Below, piece by piece: positions 1 through 10,100 of a stretch of 64,000 nucleotides of DNA. Position numbers and translations under genes: made by a program. The notes under the pieces were generated by a model. It worked only from the letters and a program-made list of their open reading frames with translations, searched no databases and was not told where the DNA came from. Positions within the stretch are counted from its first letter, which is position 1. Each line of letters opens with the position of its first letter. Source of the stretch: Algoriphagus lutimaris (lineage in GTDB: Bacteria > Bacteroidota > Bacteroidia > Cytophagales > Cyclobacteriaceae); the NCBI RefSeq assembly GCF_017051705.1, contig NZ_JAFIDJ010000001.1:2261786-2325785 (forward strand), written 5' to 3'.

Positions 1-807
1 AAGGTAGAACCGCTCAACTATTTTCATTGGAAGAACTTATTGGAAACCGAACCATTCAAGGAAGTCACCTTGGAAGAAATGGGGTTTAAAAGTTCAGATA
101 AAAGTATACCTAGCTCCAATCCTGACGAAGAAATCATTAAACATTACGACCAAACCAGAAATTTTCCGGCCCTGGATGGCACTTCTCGTTTGGGTATCCA
201 TCTCAGGTTTGGGACCATTTCCATCCGTAAGTTAGCACTGAAAGCAAACGAACTCAACGAAACCTATCTCAATGAGTTGATTTGGAGGGAATTCTATATG
301 ATGATTCTGTATTATAATCCGCATGTGGTGGACAAGGCTTTCAAACCTGCCTATGACAGGATCCCATGGAGAAACAATAAAGAGGAATTTGATGCTTGGT
401 GTCATGGCAAAACCGGCTATCCGATAGTTGATGCTGGAATGCGGCAACTCAACCAAACCGGATATATGCACAATCGGGTGAGAATGATTGTTGCTTCTTT
501 CTTGACAAAACATCTTTTAATTGATTGGAGATGGGGAGAGGCCTATTTTGCCAAGAAATTACTCGACTACGATTTGTCTGCAAATAATGGAGGATGGCAG
601 TGGGCAGCAGGCACTGGAACTGACGCTCAACCCTATTTCAGGGTATTTAATCCAGCATCCCAAACTGAGAAATTTGACAAAGAGTTGAAGTATGTGAAAA
701 AATGGGTTCCAGAATTAGGAACTGAAAAGTACCCAAATCCAATTGTAGATCATAAATTCGCAAGACAAAGAGCGTTGGACACGTATAAACAAGCCTTGGA
801 TAGATGA
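1..807 (+). CDS. phr: Deoxyribodipyrimidine photolyase/cryptochrome, C-terminal part (5' truncated by window edge)
   Basis: The reading frame is open from base 1, so this is the last 268 codons of a gene that begins outside the window. The fragment is the FAD-binding helical domain of the class I photolyase/cryptochrome family: it shows WREFY, the [12 protein letters not shown] block, HNRVRM, and the [14 protein letters not shown] segment followed by PYFRVFNP, which line the FAD pocket and electron-transfer path. Such enzymes repair cyclobutane pyrimidine dimers with blue light in the cytoplasm. The stop TGA overlaps the next ATG as ATGA, so the Smr gene is probably translationally coupled. 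A CPD photolyase is more likely than a sensory cryptochrome, but the antenna domain is not visible. Confidence 0.93.
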   Translation, partial: KVEPLNYFHWKNLLETEPFKEVTLEEMGFKSSDKSIPSSNPDEEIIKHYDQTRNFPALDGTSRLGIHLRFGTISIRKLALKANELNETYLNELIWREFYMMILYYNPHVVDKAFKPAYDRIPWRNNKEEFDAWCHGKTGYPIVDAGMRQLNQTGYMHNRVRMIVASFLTKHLLIDWRWGEAYFAKKLLDYDLSANNGGWQWAAGTGTDAQPYFRVFNPASQTEKFDKELKYVKKWVPELGTEKYPNPIVDHKFARQRALDTYKQALDR

Positions 808-1754
808 ATATTGGAGATAAAGTAAGATTAATCAAAGGGACAGAAGAAGGAATCATTCGAAAAATTTCATCCAGTGGAAGAGTTGAAATTGAAATTGAAG
901 ATGGCTTTATCATTCCCGCCTTAAAAAATGAAGTGGTAGTAATTCATGCCACCGAGAAAAGTTATTTCGGTGAACAGGAAAGTAAGTCGAAAGAGCAGGA
1001 AGCTCCCCTTCCCCTTTCAGCACCAAAAGACCAAGGTTTGTACCTTGCCTTCATTCCTATCAATGACCAAAGTTTAAGTCTTTATCTCATTAATGATAGT
1101 AAAAAGCCCTATTTGGCACACGTCTCCGAAGTTTTTGGAAATAACCACCGGACCTTGATGGCTGGAACTTTAGGGGTAGGTGAATCCAAAAAAATTGATG
1201 ATCGCCTCTTAAAAGAAATGGATGAATGGCCTTCCTTTTTACTGCGCTTTATTCCTATTCAAAACAAGTTGGAAACCGCATTGCCTGCTTTTGAAAGGCA
1301 ATTGAAAATGAAGCCAACTCAATTCTTTAAGCATTTAAGTAAGGCACCTTTGCTTGGAAAAAGTGCCTATGTATTTTCCTTAGAACAAACCACCAAAGAG
1401 CTAGATATACGGGCTTTGAATCAAGAACTTGAAAGCCTTCAACCTAAAGCCCGAGCGATTCCTACCAAAAAGCCACCAAAGTCAGTGGATTTGCATATTG
1501 AGGAGCTGACCCCTAATCATCAAGGAATGAGTAATTCAGCCATGCTGAAGCTTCAATTAGAGGTGTTTGAAAAGAATTTAGATCAGGCAATTGCCAGTGG
1601 AATGGATGAAATCACCTTTATCCATGGTTTAGGAAATGGAGTTTTGAGAAAAGAAATTCATCGTCATTTGAGTCAATTAGGAAATATTAAGTACTTTCAA
1701 GACACTCAGAAAGACCAATGGGGTTACGGTGCCACCTTGGTGAAAATTTCTTAA
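804..1754 (+). CDS. DUF2027 / Smr-domain protein (Smr/MutS family)
   Basis: A 316-residue protein with an N-terminal DUF2027-like small beta domain (about residues 1-50, beginning [12 protein letters not shown]) and a C-terminal Smr domain (about 225-316) carrying the DLH motif and the [12 protein letters not shown] loop typical of Smr endonuclease-like domains. Smr domains bind or cut nucleic acids; this standalone Bacteroidota form has no assigned substrate. The ATG lies inside the photolyase stop (ATGA), which fixes the start. Pairing with a photolyase hints at a DNA-damage context, but that is inference. The next gene follows after 3 bases. Confidence 0.85.
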   Translation: MNIGDKVRLIKGTEEGIIRKISSSGRVEIEIEDGFIIPALKNEVVVIHATEKSYFGEQESKSKEQEAPLPLSAPKDQGLYLAFIPINDQSLSLYLINDSKKPYLAHVSEVFGNNHRTLMAGTLGVGESKKIDDRLLKEMDEWPSFLLRFIPIQNKLETALPAFERQLKMKPTQFFKHLSKAPLLGKSAYVFSLEQTTKELDIRALNQELESLQPKARAIPTKKPPKSVDLHIEELTPNHQGMSNSAMLKLQLEVFEKNLDQAIASGMDEITFIHGLGNGVLRKEIHRHLSQLGNIKYFQDTQKDQWGYGATLVKIS

Positions 1755-1757
1755 ATC

Positions 1758-2588
1758 ATGCAGACGAAGGTCTCCCCGATTTTTCAAGTTTTTGAACGCC
1801 AGCATTCCGATGCAAAAGGCCTCTTTTTGGCATTGGGGAAGCAGATTAAATCCAAGAAAGCAATTGAATTACTTGCCAAAATGGAATTCATGGAGCTTTA
1901 TTGTAATCTGCTCGGGAAAATCCACTTTGAAAAAGAAAGCTTGAAATTTGATATCTTTTCTCCTTTCAAGAAGTTTCAGAAAAATCTAAGGAAGATTCAT
2001 CATTTCAAATTGGTGGAAAGAAATATCCTGGATCGAGAAAAAAAGACCAAACAAACCTTTAACAGCTATCATCTTTATTTAGATAAGCAAAAAAAGAAAC
2101 TCTATAATGAATCATTCGATTTAGTGGTAGGAAGTACCTTAAAGAGTTGGGATGAACTTTACCAAAATGCGCAACATGCTAGCAAAGGTCTGAAACCTTT
2201 AGCTATCAACTCCGCGATCAACCAAATCATTCAAGAGGAACTCGACTTTATCAAGTTGGATCTTAAAGCAAGTTTGGACAGTAAAGCCCTTAAAGAAATA
2301 TTTGATGCGCTTAAGACCATCATCATGTTGGAAAACTTACTGATCCATTTAGGCTTTAACCCTATTTTTGTTCCAAGTATTCATGAAGAAATCAATTTGC
2401 TCAAGAATAGTTTAAAACCTTGGTACTCCAACCAATTGTGCCTGCAGTCTCTCACACATTTTTTAGCGGAAAAAGAAAATGCCTCAAAAAAATACCTGGA
2501 TTGGACCAATGAATTAACGGTTCAAAAGAAATTGCTTTCCTCCCAAGCGGAAAAACAAGCACATCTGCTTTTTGATAAATTGGTCTAA
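1758..2588 (+). CDS. Uncharacterised helical, lysine-rich protein
   Basis: I do not recognise this 276-residue protein. It is highly basic, predicted mostly alpha-helical, has no signal peptide, membrane segment or cysteine motif, and several regularly spaced Lys/His/Arg residues reminiscent of the polyphosphate-binding CHAD fold, but the match is too weak to name it. It starts three bases after the Smr gene stop, so it is the third gene of the photolyase-Smr transcript. No terminator is obvious after it. Confidence 0.7.
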   Translation: MQTKVSPIFQVFERQHSDAKGLFLALGKQIKSKKAIELLAKMEFMELYCNLLGKIHFEKESLKFDIFSPFKKFQKNLRKIHHFKLVERNILDREKKTKQTFNSYHLYLDKQKKKLYNESFDLVVGSTLKSWDELYQNAQHASKGLKPLAINSAINQIIQEELDFIKLDLKASLDSKALKEIFDALKTIIMLENLLIHLGFNPIFVPSIHEEINLLKNSLKPWYSNQLCLQSLTHFLAEKENASKKYLDWTNELTVQKKLLSSQAEKQAHLLFDKLV

Positions 2589-2732
2589 TTCTTATTTTGC
2601 TTAAAAGTTATAAACCTTCCTTCATTTTTCAGGAAGCGGAGTAACCTGAATCTTTTCTATTGTTCAACTCATTTTATATCGAAACAATAGGCCATTGATT
2701 GTCCCTCATTGTTTCAGTCTTCCTTTTTAAAT

Positions 2733-3944
2733 ATGAATTCAATTCTATGGGAACGTTTTTTACAAGACACTTCCAAATTAGCCAAACCGGCACAAGCCAA
2801 ACAACTAATTTCAGAATCAGAAATTGATTCCATTCAGGAGTTGTTGATTGAAGTATTGAGAGGATTCTTAGCCAAGCATGACATTCACATAGGCCTTAAA
2901 GTCTACATCAATAAAGAACTCAGGCATGAATATCTTGAAAAAATGATTGCCCAACCTCCTTGCAAAGGACAAAGCCTTGAAGGATGGTCAAAAGAGATCT
3001 TTGGAGATCAAAAATTCGGAATGATCTTGATTGGTTTGGAGGAATATAGCAATGCTTTTGCAGAAAAAGCAGCGGAAATTGTAAGGCCACTTTTGCAACA
3101 AGCAGGAATGCCTTTGAATGGACTTTCCTTTCTTTTTTTCATGGGGAATTATGGTTTCACTCCTTTTGGGATACATAAAGAGTCCACCGGAGAAGATGGA
3201 ATTCTTTTTCATTTAGGCCCAGGACAAAAAAACTTCTACACTTGGGACGATCCAAAATACAATGGAATTGCACATAACTCGGAAGTATTTCACAACATTC
3301 AGGAGATGATGGATTCAGGCGAGGAATACCAATTGAAACCCGGAGACGCCATGTTTATTCCGCACTATGTATACCATGTGGCTGACACCCCTGATTTTTC
3401 AATGAGTTTCGTTTTGGACTATATCAACCCACCTTTAGATCAATTTGAAAACGAACTCCTACAACTTGCGGCCGAAGAAAACTTCCAGCAGCATGATAGT
3501 TTTGGTACGCCTGTTCAGTTAGAAGAACCTACTGGCTCATTGAGAGATAGAATTGACGTTGAATCCATTGGGAAAAAGCTGAAGATGGCTTTTGTACGTA
3601 AAATCACTGCTCTAAAAAGTAATGGGGGGATCCGAAGAAAATCGAATTTAAGCCAAAAGCAAATACCCATATCAGGAAATTTCAGAATCCAAGGAAAAAA
3701 GATTTTCCCTATCCTATTAGATGAAACAGATCCTGGACGAATTTTATTATTTGCCCGAGGTCACCGTATCCCTGTCAAAAAGACCCCTGGCCTATCTGTA
3801 TTTGTTGAAAAACTAAATTCTGGAGACCAATTGTCTTTTCATGCCATTCAAGAACTTTTATCAACCAATTGGGACCTGGTTGACCTTTATGGTTTAATTC
3901 AAGATTTATTAAACACGGAAGCTATTCAGTTGGACTCTTTTTAA
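2733..3944 (+). CDS. JmjC-like Fe(II)/2-oxoglutarate oxygenase (cupin), ribosomal-oxygenase type
   Basis: A 403-residue cytoplasmic protein. The middle part is a double-stranded beta-helix with an HxE facial-triad start in FGIHKES (His about 148, Glu about 150) and the distal His in PHYVYHVADTPDFS (about 215). This arrangement, plus a roughly 150-residue C-terminal helical/winged-helix part, resembles bacterial JmjC ribosomal oxygenases such as YcfD, which hydroxylate a ribosomal protein arginine. A TTG 24 bases upstream is in frame, but the ATG at 2733 gives a normal N terminus. Substrate is unknown; HxE instead of the more usual HxD is a point of interest. Confidence 0.75.
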   Translation: MNSILWERFLQDTSKLAKPAQAKQLISESEIDSIQELLIEVLRGFLAKHDIHIGLKVYINKELRHEYLEKMIAQPPCKGQSLEGWSKEIFGDQKFGMILIGLEEYSNAFAEKAAEIVRPLLQQAGMPLNGLSFLFFMGNYGFTPFGIHKESTGEDGILFHLGPGQKNFYTWDDPKYNGIAHNSEVFHNIQEMMDSGEEYQLKPGDAMFIPHYVYHVADTPDFSMSFVLDYINPPLDQFENELLQLAAEENFQQHDSFGTPVQLEEPTGSLRDRIDVESIGKKLKMAFVRKITALKSNGGIRRKSNLSQKQIPISGNFRIQGKKIFPILLDETDPGRILLFARGHRIPVKKTPGLSVFVEKLNSGDQLSFHAIQELLSTNWDLVDLYGLIQDLLNTEAIQLDSF

Positions 3945-4114
3945 AACAAAAAAACAAATAGCCTGTATGACTAAATTCATTTATGATTTCTTGAATATAC
4001 AAGTGATAACCTTACTATTAAAACTATCGTTATAAAGAGTCCTGTTCAATAATATTAAACTATATCTTCAAAATACACCTTTAACTATTTTTTTTTCATT
4101 AGGACACTCCTTCA

Positions 4115-4597
4115 ATGAATTCCCACTCGATTCCAGGTAATAAAAAAGGTCGTCAGGCAAATCAATGGACCAAAGTCCTATTGGCTATCTATCTACTTGT
4201 TTTGGTTTGGATTATCCTATTCAAACTTGGAGAGGGGTTTTCTTATATGGAAAAAAGAAGTCTGAACCTCATTCCATTTATAACGCTCTATTTGAGCAAA
4301 ATGGAAGTCCTTTTAAATGTGGTGATTTTTATTCCTCTAGGCACCTATACAGCCACATTGATGAAATCATGGAGTTTTTCAAAGCAGCTGTTTTCCATTT
4401 TCCTGCTTAGCCTCCTCTTTGAAAGCCTACAGATCATTTTAAAAATCGGGACTTTTGACGTTACTGATTTGATTACCAATACAATAGGCGGATGGATTGG
4501 ATACCTATTATATCAACTAATCCTTCAAGTATTAAAAGATTGTTTCCTATTCCTCAAAGTGCCATTGACGGCGCTTCCAATGTGGAAGGATTCTTAG
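4115..4597 (+). CDS. VanZ-like family membrane protein
   Basis: A 160-residue integral membrane protein with about four hydrophobic segments (near residues 22-40, 62-80, 88-108, 122-142). The blocks SLNLIPF, NVVIFIPLG and the FDVTDLITNTIGGWIGY segment are the hallmark of the VanZ-like family, in which the last block is the most conserved. VanZ itself contributes to low-level teicoplanin resistance in enterococci, but most relatives have no known function and resistance should not be assumed here. A strong hairpin terminator follows at 4643-4672. Confidence 0.82.
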   Translation: MNSHSIPGNKKGRQANQWTKVLLAIYLLVLVWIILFKLGEGFSYMEKRSLNLIPFITLYLSKMEVLLNVVIFIPLGTYTATLMKSWSFSKQLFSIFLLSLLFESLQIILKIGTFDVTDLITNTIGGWIGYLLYQLILQVLKDCFLFLKVPLTALPMWKDS

Positions 4598-4636
4598 TAC
4601 AGAATCCTGGTTATTAATAGCCAAACAACCTAAATC

Positions 4637-4672
4637 AAAAAAGGCAGCAAATTGAAATTTGCTGCCTTTTTT
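4637..4672. terminator. Bidirectional intrinsic terminator
   Basis: A perfect 10-bp stem (ggcagcaaat / atttgctgcc, 4643-4652 and 4657-4666) with loop tgaa is flanked by six A on the left and six T on the right, so it can stop transcription from both sides. It follows the VanZ-like gene. Confidence 0.9.
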
Positions 4673-4740
4673 CGTACCTCTTTGTTATTGAAACTTAAAG
4701 ATGACTGAAATTAGAAAGTAGGAATATTGAATACTTTTTG

Positions 4741-4768
4741 AAAAAAAACCAGCCTTCACGGCTGGTTT
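4741..4768 (-). terminator. Intrinsic terminator of the cystathionine synthase/lyase gene
   Basis: A 9-bp stem (aaaccagcc / ggctggttt, 4746-4754 and 4760-4768) with a 5-base loop is followed, on the minus strand, by a T run (eight A at 4741-4748). It lies 22 bases past the stop of the minus-strand gene. Confidence 0.88.
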
Positions 4769-4790
4769 CAATTTATATCAAAACACTAAA

Positions 4791-5936
4791 TCAAATCTTT
4801 GATAAGGCATTTGCCAAATCCTGCTTGAGATCCTCGGCATCCTCCACACCCACACTCAATCGGATTAGAGAATCCACCAAACCCACTTTTTCTCGCTCTT
4901 CCTTAGGGATACTTGCATGAGTCATGGAAGCAGGATGGCCACATAAAGACTCCACTCCACCCAAGGATTCTGCCAAAGCAAAAAGATGGAAATTCTCCAT
5001 GACGGTTATCGCATCTTCTTGCTTATTTCCCTTCAAAGTAAAGGAAATCATGCCTCCAAAATCGCGCATTTGCTTTTTGGCTATCTCATGATTTGGATGA
5101 TCCTCAAAACCAGGCCAGTAGACTTTTTCCACTTTCGGATGGTTTTTCAAGTAGGCCGCAATAGTCTTTCCATTTTGGCTATGTCTCTCCATTCTTAGAT
5201 GGAGGGTTTTAATCCCTCTAAGCACCAAGAAACAATCCTGAGGGCCTGGAGTAGCCCCACATGCATTTTGGATAAAAACTAGCTTGGATGCAAGTTCGTC
5301 GTCATTCAAGACCAAGGCACCCATGACCACATCGGAATGTCCTCCCAGGTATTTGGTCACGGAATGCATCACGATATCTGCTCCCTGATCCAAGGGGTTT
5401 TGTAAGTAGGGAGAAGCAAAGGTATTGTCAACTGCTAGCAAAACTCCATGTTCCTTCGCAACTTCAGCGACTCCAGCCACATCAATAATATTCATCATAG
5501 GGTTGGTCGGAGTTTCCACCCAGATCATCTTTGTATTTTCATTGATATAAGTGGCAATGGATTTTGGATCGCCCATAGGTACAAAGTGGAATTTGATTCC
5601 ATACCGCTCAAATACTTTAGTAAATAAGCGATAAGTACCTCCGTACAGATCATTGGTAGAAATGATCTCGTCTCCCGGATTAAACAACTTCACCACCGCA
5701 TCGATCGCTCCCAAACCAGAGGAGAAACAGATCCCATGTTTTCCATTCTCTAAAGCAGCTAGGTTATCCTGTAGGGCAGTTCGGGTTGGATTATGGGTTC
5801 GCGAATATTCATAGCCCTGATGATCTCCTGGAGATCGCTGCACATAAGTGGATGTCTGATAAATTGGAGTCATGATCGCTCCGGTACTTGGATCTGGTGC
5901 TATTCCTGCATGGATGGCTTTGGTTCCAAATTTCAT
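4791..5936 (-). CDS. Cystathionine gamma-synthase / gamma-lyase (PLP, Cys/Met metabolism)
   Basis: A 381-residue PLP enzyme of the Cys/Met metabolism family with the full set of marks: YEYSRTHNPTR near residue 42, the SSGLGAID phosphate-binding block, ETPTNP, DNTFASPY, and the Schiff-base lysine Lys195 in SVTKYLGGH. It transfers or eliminates at the gamma carbon of homoserine esters or cystathionine in the cytoplasm. Synthase (MetB) and lyase (CGL) cannot be separated by eye; no neighbouring met or cys gene helps. Single-gene transcript with its own terminator at 4741-4768. Confidence 0.92.
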   Translation of the reverse strand: MKFGTKAIHAGIAPDPSTGAIMTPIYQTSTYVQRSPGDHQGYEYSRTHNPTRTALQDNLAALENGKHGICFSSGLGAIDAVVKLFNPGDEIISTNDLYGGTYRLFTKVFERYGIKFHFVPMGDPKSIATYINENTKMIWVETPTNPMMNIIDVAGVAEVAKEHGVLLAVDNTFASPYLQNPLDQGADIVMHSVTKYLGGHSDVVMGALVLNDDELASKLVFIQNACGATPGPQDCFLVLRGIKTLHLRMERHSQNGKTIAAYLKNHPKVEKVYWPGFEDHPNHEIAKKQMRDFGGMISFTLKGNKQEDAITVMENFHLFALAESLGGVESLCGHPASMTHASIPKEEREKVGLVDSLIRLSVGVEDAEDLKQDLANALSKI

Positions 5937-6066
5937 ATGCTTATGGGTTTAATTCTTATCAATTAGTTTTTTAGGGAAATCTTTTTAATTGGTAGGGTGT
6001 TTTTGGCTTTTGCTCACTAAACTTGTAGGCTCTTGGAAGAAACTTCTTCCTGAAGGCCAATCAAAG

Positions 6067-6762
6067 ATGACAAAAAAGGGCAGTATTTTCAAAACTATTT
6101 CCTCCTACTTGGGAGATCATCCCACAGGAATACTTGCTTGGCTATGGGTTACTTCTATGCCCCTTATAGGCAGTGCTGTTTTTGCAGTGAATTATGATTT
6201 TCTTGAACAATACAATCTCATCACTGGAATTGATTACTTGATCTATTCCTTGATTGGGGCACTGATCATGGGCTTAGCTTTACTACCAACCACATTGATC
6301 GCCCTGGCTTCCGGATTTTATTTTGGCTGGGTATCATTACCTTTTTTGATTTTGGGATACTCCCTCGCTTCTGTAATAGGTTATGGTATTGGGAAATTCA
6401 TCAATATGGAACTCACAGAACAAGTCTTTAAGAAAAACCCAAAGTTTCATGCGGAAGTAGAAGCCCGGAAAGCAAAAGAAGGTTCCTTGGTATTTTTTGT
6501 GCGTATCAGCCCTGTAGTACCCTTTTCTATTTCCAATTTCCTCTTCGCCTCCATGAATGTGAGCCTAGCAAAAGTATTGATATTCGGAATTCCTGGTATG
6601 CTTACCCGAACAGTGATCGCTTTTACTGCCGGAGTATTGGCCAGCTCCTATTTGGCAGCAAAACAATCCATGAACTCACCTCTACAATGGGGAATCGGCT
6701 TAGTATTGTTGATCATTGGAGGAATGGGAATTTATGGGTATGTGAGAAAGAGGAAGAAGTGA
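6067..6762 (+). CDS. TVP38/TMEM64 (VTT domain) membrane protein
   Basis: A 231-residue membrane protein of the VTT/DedA-like family, related to putative lipid scramblases. It has about five hydrophobic segments, the LASGFYFGW turn, the GYGIGKF block and the characteristic FFVRISPVVPFSISNFLFA re-entrant segment. The frame extends upstream to a TTG, but ATG at 6067 is preferred because the extra 26 residues are not hydrophobic in a sensible pattern. Divergent from the PLP enzyme gene; no operon partner. Confidence 0.85.
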   Translation: MTKKGSIFKTISSYLGDHPTGILAWLWVTSMPLIGSAVFAVNYDFLEQYNLITGIDYLIYSLIGALIMGLALLPTTLIALASGFYFGWVSLPFLILGYSLASVIGYGIGKFINMELTEQVFKKNPKFHAEVEARKAKEGSLVFFVRISPVVPFSISNFLFASMNVSLAKVLIFGIPGMLTRTVIAFTAGVLASSYLAAKQSMNSPLQWGIGLVLLIIGGMGIYGYVRKRKK

Positions 6763-7113
6763 ACAGTGTTCAGTAGGCAGTTTTTCAGAATACCTAATTG
6801 AATTATTGTTCCTTTAGACTTCAATGGGATCAAAGATTTTAGCCATGAGGAAGCTTGCAGCGGAGTCCATGGTAAAAAAAGATCATAAACCTTTTCCTCC
6901 AACCCTAACACTTAATAGGAAAAATCAAGTAATTGTAGAAGGCCGAAGACGAATTGTTTTGCTGTGTAAATAGCGCTCGGAATAATCAATGAGAAGTGTT
7001 CAATGAACAGACGCAGTTTTCAATAGTCCGTATGTCGATTCTAAATCTAGTTTTCAATTGAAATGAAATCAGCTTCCCTTTGGAGAAACCTACCACTATA
7101 GGCGTCAACTTTA
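6763..7113. other. Intergenic region, 351 bases
   Basis: Lies between the VTT gene and the 3' end of porU. It holds one small open frame (6824-6973) and two loosely similar stretches (around 6768-6788 and 6988-7020) that share gtgttca and cagttttca pieces. No clear terminator for either neighbouring gene was found. Confidence 0.6.
6824..6973 (+). CDS. Possible small basic protein (49 residues)
   Basis: An ATG-to-TAG frame of 49 codons rich in Lys and Arg, with no signal peptide or recognisable motif. It could be a real small gene, since it fills an otherwise empty gap, or a chance frame. No ribosome-binding or promoter signal supports it. Confidence 0.2.
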   Translation: MGSKILAMRKLAAESMVKKDHKPFPPTLTLNRKNQVIVEGRRRIVLLCK

Positions 7114-10100
7114 TCAACGTAATAAATACATCTTCCCATAACCTTTCTTAAAGGCTTTATCTCCAGCAGTGGGACGATGCTCCATGAACTGTCCATTTTT
7201 TCGAACCAATACCCGATAAATATATACACCATTGGCCAATTGGTCTCCAAACTCATCTTTTCCGTCCCAGGCATACTCAGTCAAGTTATTCCCGATACGA
7301 ATCGGTCCCAATTCATTTTGTAAGATTTCCCTTACCACTTTCCCCGTGACAGTCATAATCTGAATTTTAATCTCATCTGGAACTTCAGACCCAGTCACAG
7401 TAAATACAAACCTGACGCTGGTGCTGAAAGGATTAGGATAAGGGTAAAAATTGGTAATCTGAGACTCATTGACCACTTCAAAAGTAATTTCGTAGGGTTG
7501 AGGAGAATCCTCATTCTGGATTTTCAAGGTATAGATTCCATCCTCCAAAGGACCCGGCAAGAAGGAGACTTTAAACCTGGAATCCTCTGAAGCTGGAGTC
7601 CAAGTTAAGTTGGGGTTTGAAAAGTTCACCCTCGCAAATTCACAACCTTCACAGTTCTGTTTCAAGAAAATATCCATTCCCACGGTATCTTTCTTATAAA
7701 GCAAGGTCTGGTCATTCACCAACTGAGCGGTCACCATCACAGTAGGAGAAACAATATCACCATCCATGATATAAATCCCATCGAAGTTCACATCTAATAA
7801 GGAACTGGTTTCATCCGCCTCTACCAAAACATAGGTTCCAAAGTCTATTTGGTTGTTTCTAAAAGTCTGTTCCTGTTGAATTCTAGGATTGGCAAATACC
7901 TCCAATTCATTTTCTCCTGCTTTTCCAATGGAATTAAACTCAATACTAAATTCAATGGATTCCCCAGCTTTTAATGCAGGGAACTTCTTAGTTAAACTCT
8001 CCACCTTTTTAGAACTCAGATTGGTCCATTTCCAATCCACCTGAATCGAGTCCATGAAGTTGTATTTTGATACATTTTTGAAAATCAAGTCCACCGTTGC
8101 TTGTTCACCTTCTTTCAAAGACAGCTGATCTCTGGAATTTTTCACAAACAAGGCGCCTTCGGGAACTCCCGAATAATTCACTTGCCACCTATCTAATTGA
8201 GCCGGAGCAGTGGATTCAGGATCATCCATAGCATACCGTAATCTCAAATAAGGATAGGTAGTGGAGTTGATAAAGCTAAGATCCAATTCCTGATCCAATA
8301 CTTGAGCCACGATCACCTCTTCTTGTCCATCTGCCTTTACCCCAATGATATCAAAATAGGTATTTTCCTCTTCATTGATCCAATTTCTGGCTTTGACATG
8401 TTGGAAAAACCGCTCCCAATTGCTGGCGGGCCCCACTCTTGGAGTCAGAATCACCCCAGAAGTAATGTACCCTTCTAGTTCCGTATCAAAAGAAAGGGTT
8501 TGTTGGTTAGGTGGGAACTCCTGATTGGTATCTCCAACAATTTCTATTGCCTCACCTGGTGCCATTCCTTTTTGACCATACAGGATATAAGGATCTCCTG
8601 TACTGAGATTTCTGAGCGTAGCTTCATTGGCTCCAAATTTCTTTAACAAAGCATAGGCTTCATCTGGCCAAGCATCAAAGGTGACATTACCTACAGAGAA
8701 AATGACTACATAATCTCCATCTTTCACCCCATTCACATATTGCTCCAAAAACGTCTGACCTGGAGTCGTAATCCAGGAATTCTGAACGCTCTGGATCACC
8801 TGAGGCACTCGACCACAAGCTCTAGGATCTAAAATATCGAAGCCTGGAACCGGAATAGATAAATAAGGAGTCAACGTTTTTTGGTCAAAGGCAACCATCC
8901 CCAGCGAACCATTGGGACAAAGTCGGCTATTGGCATTATTGACATTGTCAATGATTTGAGGAACCTGATCCAAGTAGAATTGGGTGTTTTTGTAGCTCAA
9001 GGTATCTACCCCTGCTCCAACGGTGAATACCTCAAAGCCGAGTTTTTTATCCAAATATTTCCATTCTGTTCTTTGGGTATTCAGCTCCAGATTTGTCAAT
9101 TGATTTTCCTCCAATTGGTCATTGGTGCGCTGGGTCCAGCCTTTTGCTCCATTTGGAATCAAAGTAAAGCTGGAAGTTGTCCAGGAATCCGTTTCTCCTA
9201 GTTGAGGTTCTTGAAATTTCGTTCTCCAATAATAGGTTGCAGAATCTATATTCGACAACAAAGCAACTGGCCATTCCACCAATCCAGAAGTAGTAATCCT
9301 GATTTCCTTTCGATAGGCTGAATTGAAATTCGCTGCCGAATCCAATTGAAGAATGATGGTTCTATCCTTTTTAGGATTTCCAGGAATCTGAGCTATTAAA
9401 TTCACATTGGATTCAGAAACTATTCCGTAGTCTAGGGGGAACAGATTCAAAGTACCACTCAAAGGAATAAACTCAGTGATGGAAACAGAATTATTGGCAA
9501 AAGTCATTTCAGGGATAGATTTCGCAGGGTTTACCTCCAAAGTAAAGGTGTTATCTCCTGCAGCATTCAGTCCAATGTTCGGTACCGAAAATTCCAAGGT
9601 ATCTTTTCTGGAGATATAGGAAATTTCTTCAGGGTCAAAGGCTATTTCCGTTCCATCTGGTAATTTTCGCTTAATTCTAAAGGCAACAGAATCAGTATTC
9701 ACAATGCCAATATTTCGAATTACAAAGGTCAATTTGATACTATCCGATAAGGCATTTAGTGGCGACTCATCAAAGCTTTCAAAGAATACTTCTGTTTCAT
9801 CTAAAGAATAATCTGCTTTGTCTGCAGGAAACATTCGAGTCCCCGGATCTCCAAGCAAAACCATTTGTTCCATATGGGAATAACTTAGAGGCACTAATCC
9901 AAAATTCTCCACAAAATCCACTTCTGCCAGTCTCTTGACTTCTCCTACTGTCTTGTAGATACTCGAACTATCCGCAAAAGCCCTAGAATAAAAGGCATTT
10001 GAATATCGATTGAGGATGACATCCACTCCCACAGAGGTATTGGCCATAATATTAGAAGCCCCTTTTTCTGGAGTAATGATCCAATCCTCCCCTTGAGTAT

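Noticed and set aside
4115-4597. VanZ-like gene as glycopeptide resistance
   Set aside because: No other van genes nearby; VanZ-like proteins are common with unknown roles.
6763-7025. Two similar stretches with gtgttca and cagttttca words as an intergenic repeat family
   Set aside because: Match is short and gapped; cannot be told from chance without other copies.
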